Below are positions 30,885 through 31,463 of a DNA stretch of 31,463 bases, piece by piece (the first letter of the stretch is position 1; each line of letters starts with the position of its first letter). The notes beneath the pieces were generated by a model. It saw only the letters and a program-made list of their open reading frames with translations. It was not told the DNA's origin and did not search any database. The stretch spans positions 1 through 31,463 of the forward strand of contig JADHND010000001.1 in assembly GCA_016779685.1 (NCBI GenBank), in the 5' to 3' direction. The stretch comes from Shewanellaceae bacterium. Lineage in GTDB: Bacteria > Pseudomonadota > Gammaproteobacteria > Enterobacterales > Shewanellaceae. Both the position numbers and the translations under genes were made by a program.

Positions 30885-31463
30885 ATGACAGAATTAGCAC
30901 CCTCAATTACACGAGTCAATATTGAAAAAGAATTAAAAAGCTCTTATCTAGTTTATGCAATGAGTGTTATTGTCGGTAGAGCACTACCTGATATTCGCGA
31001 TGGCCTCAAGCCTGTTCATAGGCGTACTTTGTTTGCGATGCATCAACTACATAATGACTGGAATAAACCTTTCAAAAAATCGGCACGTGTGGTCGGTGAT
31101 GTCATAGGTAAATATCACCCACATGGTGACAGCGCTGTTTACGATACCATTGTACGTATGGCGCAAGATTTCTCCTTGCGGTACACCCTAGTGGATGGCC
31201 AAGGTAACTTTGGTTCAATTGATGGTGACTCTCCAGCAGCGATGCGATATACCGAAATTCGTATGGAAAAAATTGCCCATGAGCTGTTGTCAGACCTAGA
31301 CAAAGAAACCGTCGATTTCGTACTTAACTATGATGAAACTGAACAGATTCCAGATGTTTTTCCTACTCGGATTCCAAATTTATTGATCAATGGTTCTTCT
31401 GGTATCGCAGTTGGAATGGCCACCAATATTCCGCCGCACAACTTAACAGAAGTTGTTAGTGGT
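30885..31463 (+). CDS. gyrA: DNA gyrase subunit A, N-terminal part (partial)
   Basis: These are the first 193 codons of the gyrase subunit that cleaves and rejoins DNA during negative supercoiling; the rest lies beyond the window. The catalytic tyrosine is Y122 (AAMRYTEIR), preceded by R121. The quinolone-resistance region reads HPHGDSAVYDTIVRMAQDF at 78-96, with Ser83 and Asp87 as in susceptible E. coli. Position 95 is Asp where E. coli has Pro. Numbering is the same as E. coli GyrA up to here. The start ATG at 30885 is preceded by GGAA about 10 bases away. The gene is divergent from ubiG. Confidence 0.98.
   Translation, partial: MTELAPSITRVNIEKELKSSYLVYAMSVIVGRALPDIRDGLKPVHRRTLFAMHQLHNDWNKPFKKSARVVGDVIGKYHPHGDSAVYDTIVRMAQDFSLRYTLVDGQGNFGSIDGDSPAAMRYTEIRMEKIAHELLSDLDKETVDFVLNYDETEQIPDVFPTRIPNLLINGSSGIAVGMATNIPPHNLTEVVSG

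Noticed and set aside
1..31463. tRNA genes, CRISPR arrays, transposases, prophage genes and toxin-antitoxin pairs
   Set aside because: I looked for tRNA T-arm patterns, regularly spaced repeats and known protein families and saw none.

Overview
The window looks like chromosomal backbone of a gammaproteobacterium. The evidence is the apt-dnaX-ybaB-recR order, an E. coli-type short 4.5S SRP RNA, an E. coli-type two-domain cytidine deaminase, exonuclease I (SbcB), a hexameric-type DeoD, and the ubiG-HAD phosphatase pair next to gyrA. The mix of modest base composition, tkt-gap-pgk cluster, aromatic and dicarboxylate/amino-acid permeases and a branched-chain 2-oxoacid dehydrogenase would suit the Legionellales/Coxiellaceae area; that placement is inference from gene content only.

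Layout. Positions 1-6222: the 3' end of uvrB; a rhombosortase-like membrane protein and a GDT1/UPF0016 cation transporter on the minus strand; an aromatic amino-acid permease and a GltP-type symporter on the plus strand; the SRP RNA gene (ffs) and a DASS/SLC13 anion transporter on the minus strand. Positions 6223-10896: an AT-rich promoter region, a lone bactofilin, then apt, dnaX, ybaB, recR, with a strong hairpin between apt and dnaX. Positions 10897-12080: 1.18 kb with no credible gene but with inverted repeats and a parS-like 16-mer. Positions 12081-16608: one plus-strand transcription unit, astE followed by E1alpha, E1beta and E2 of a branched-chain 2-oxoacid dehydrogenase; the E3 gene is absent.

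Positions 16651-20670: sbcB-cdd on the minus strand, divergent from deoC and deoD. Positions 20705-23122: an 805-residue minus-strand protein related to a large gammaproteobacterial PilZ family, with its c-di-GMP signatures worn away. Positions 23250-27491: tkt, an Epd-like GAPDH-family gene and pgk (pentose phosphate / lower glycolysis). Positions 27488-30704: minus-strand UshA-like secreted protein with an altered metal site, a Gph/MupP-like phosphatase and ubiG. The window ends inside gyrA (30885 onward).

How the genes fit together: several products serve nucleoside and base salvage (apt, cdd, deoC, deoD, possibly the UshA relative), feeding deoxyribose and ribose carbon into tkt-gap-pgk. 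The permeases, AstE and the 2-oxoacid dehydrogenase point to growth on imported amino acids. I see no prophage, transposon, CRISPR array, tRNA or defence island. The least ordinary items are three proteins from known families that lack expected catalytic or ligand-binding residues (rhombosortase-like, UshA-like, PilZ-like), the structured gene-free tract after recR, and a possible structured leader in front of apt. I did not find a clear new multi-gene system.
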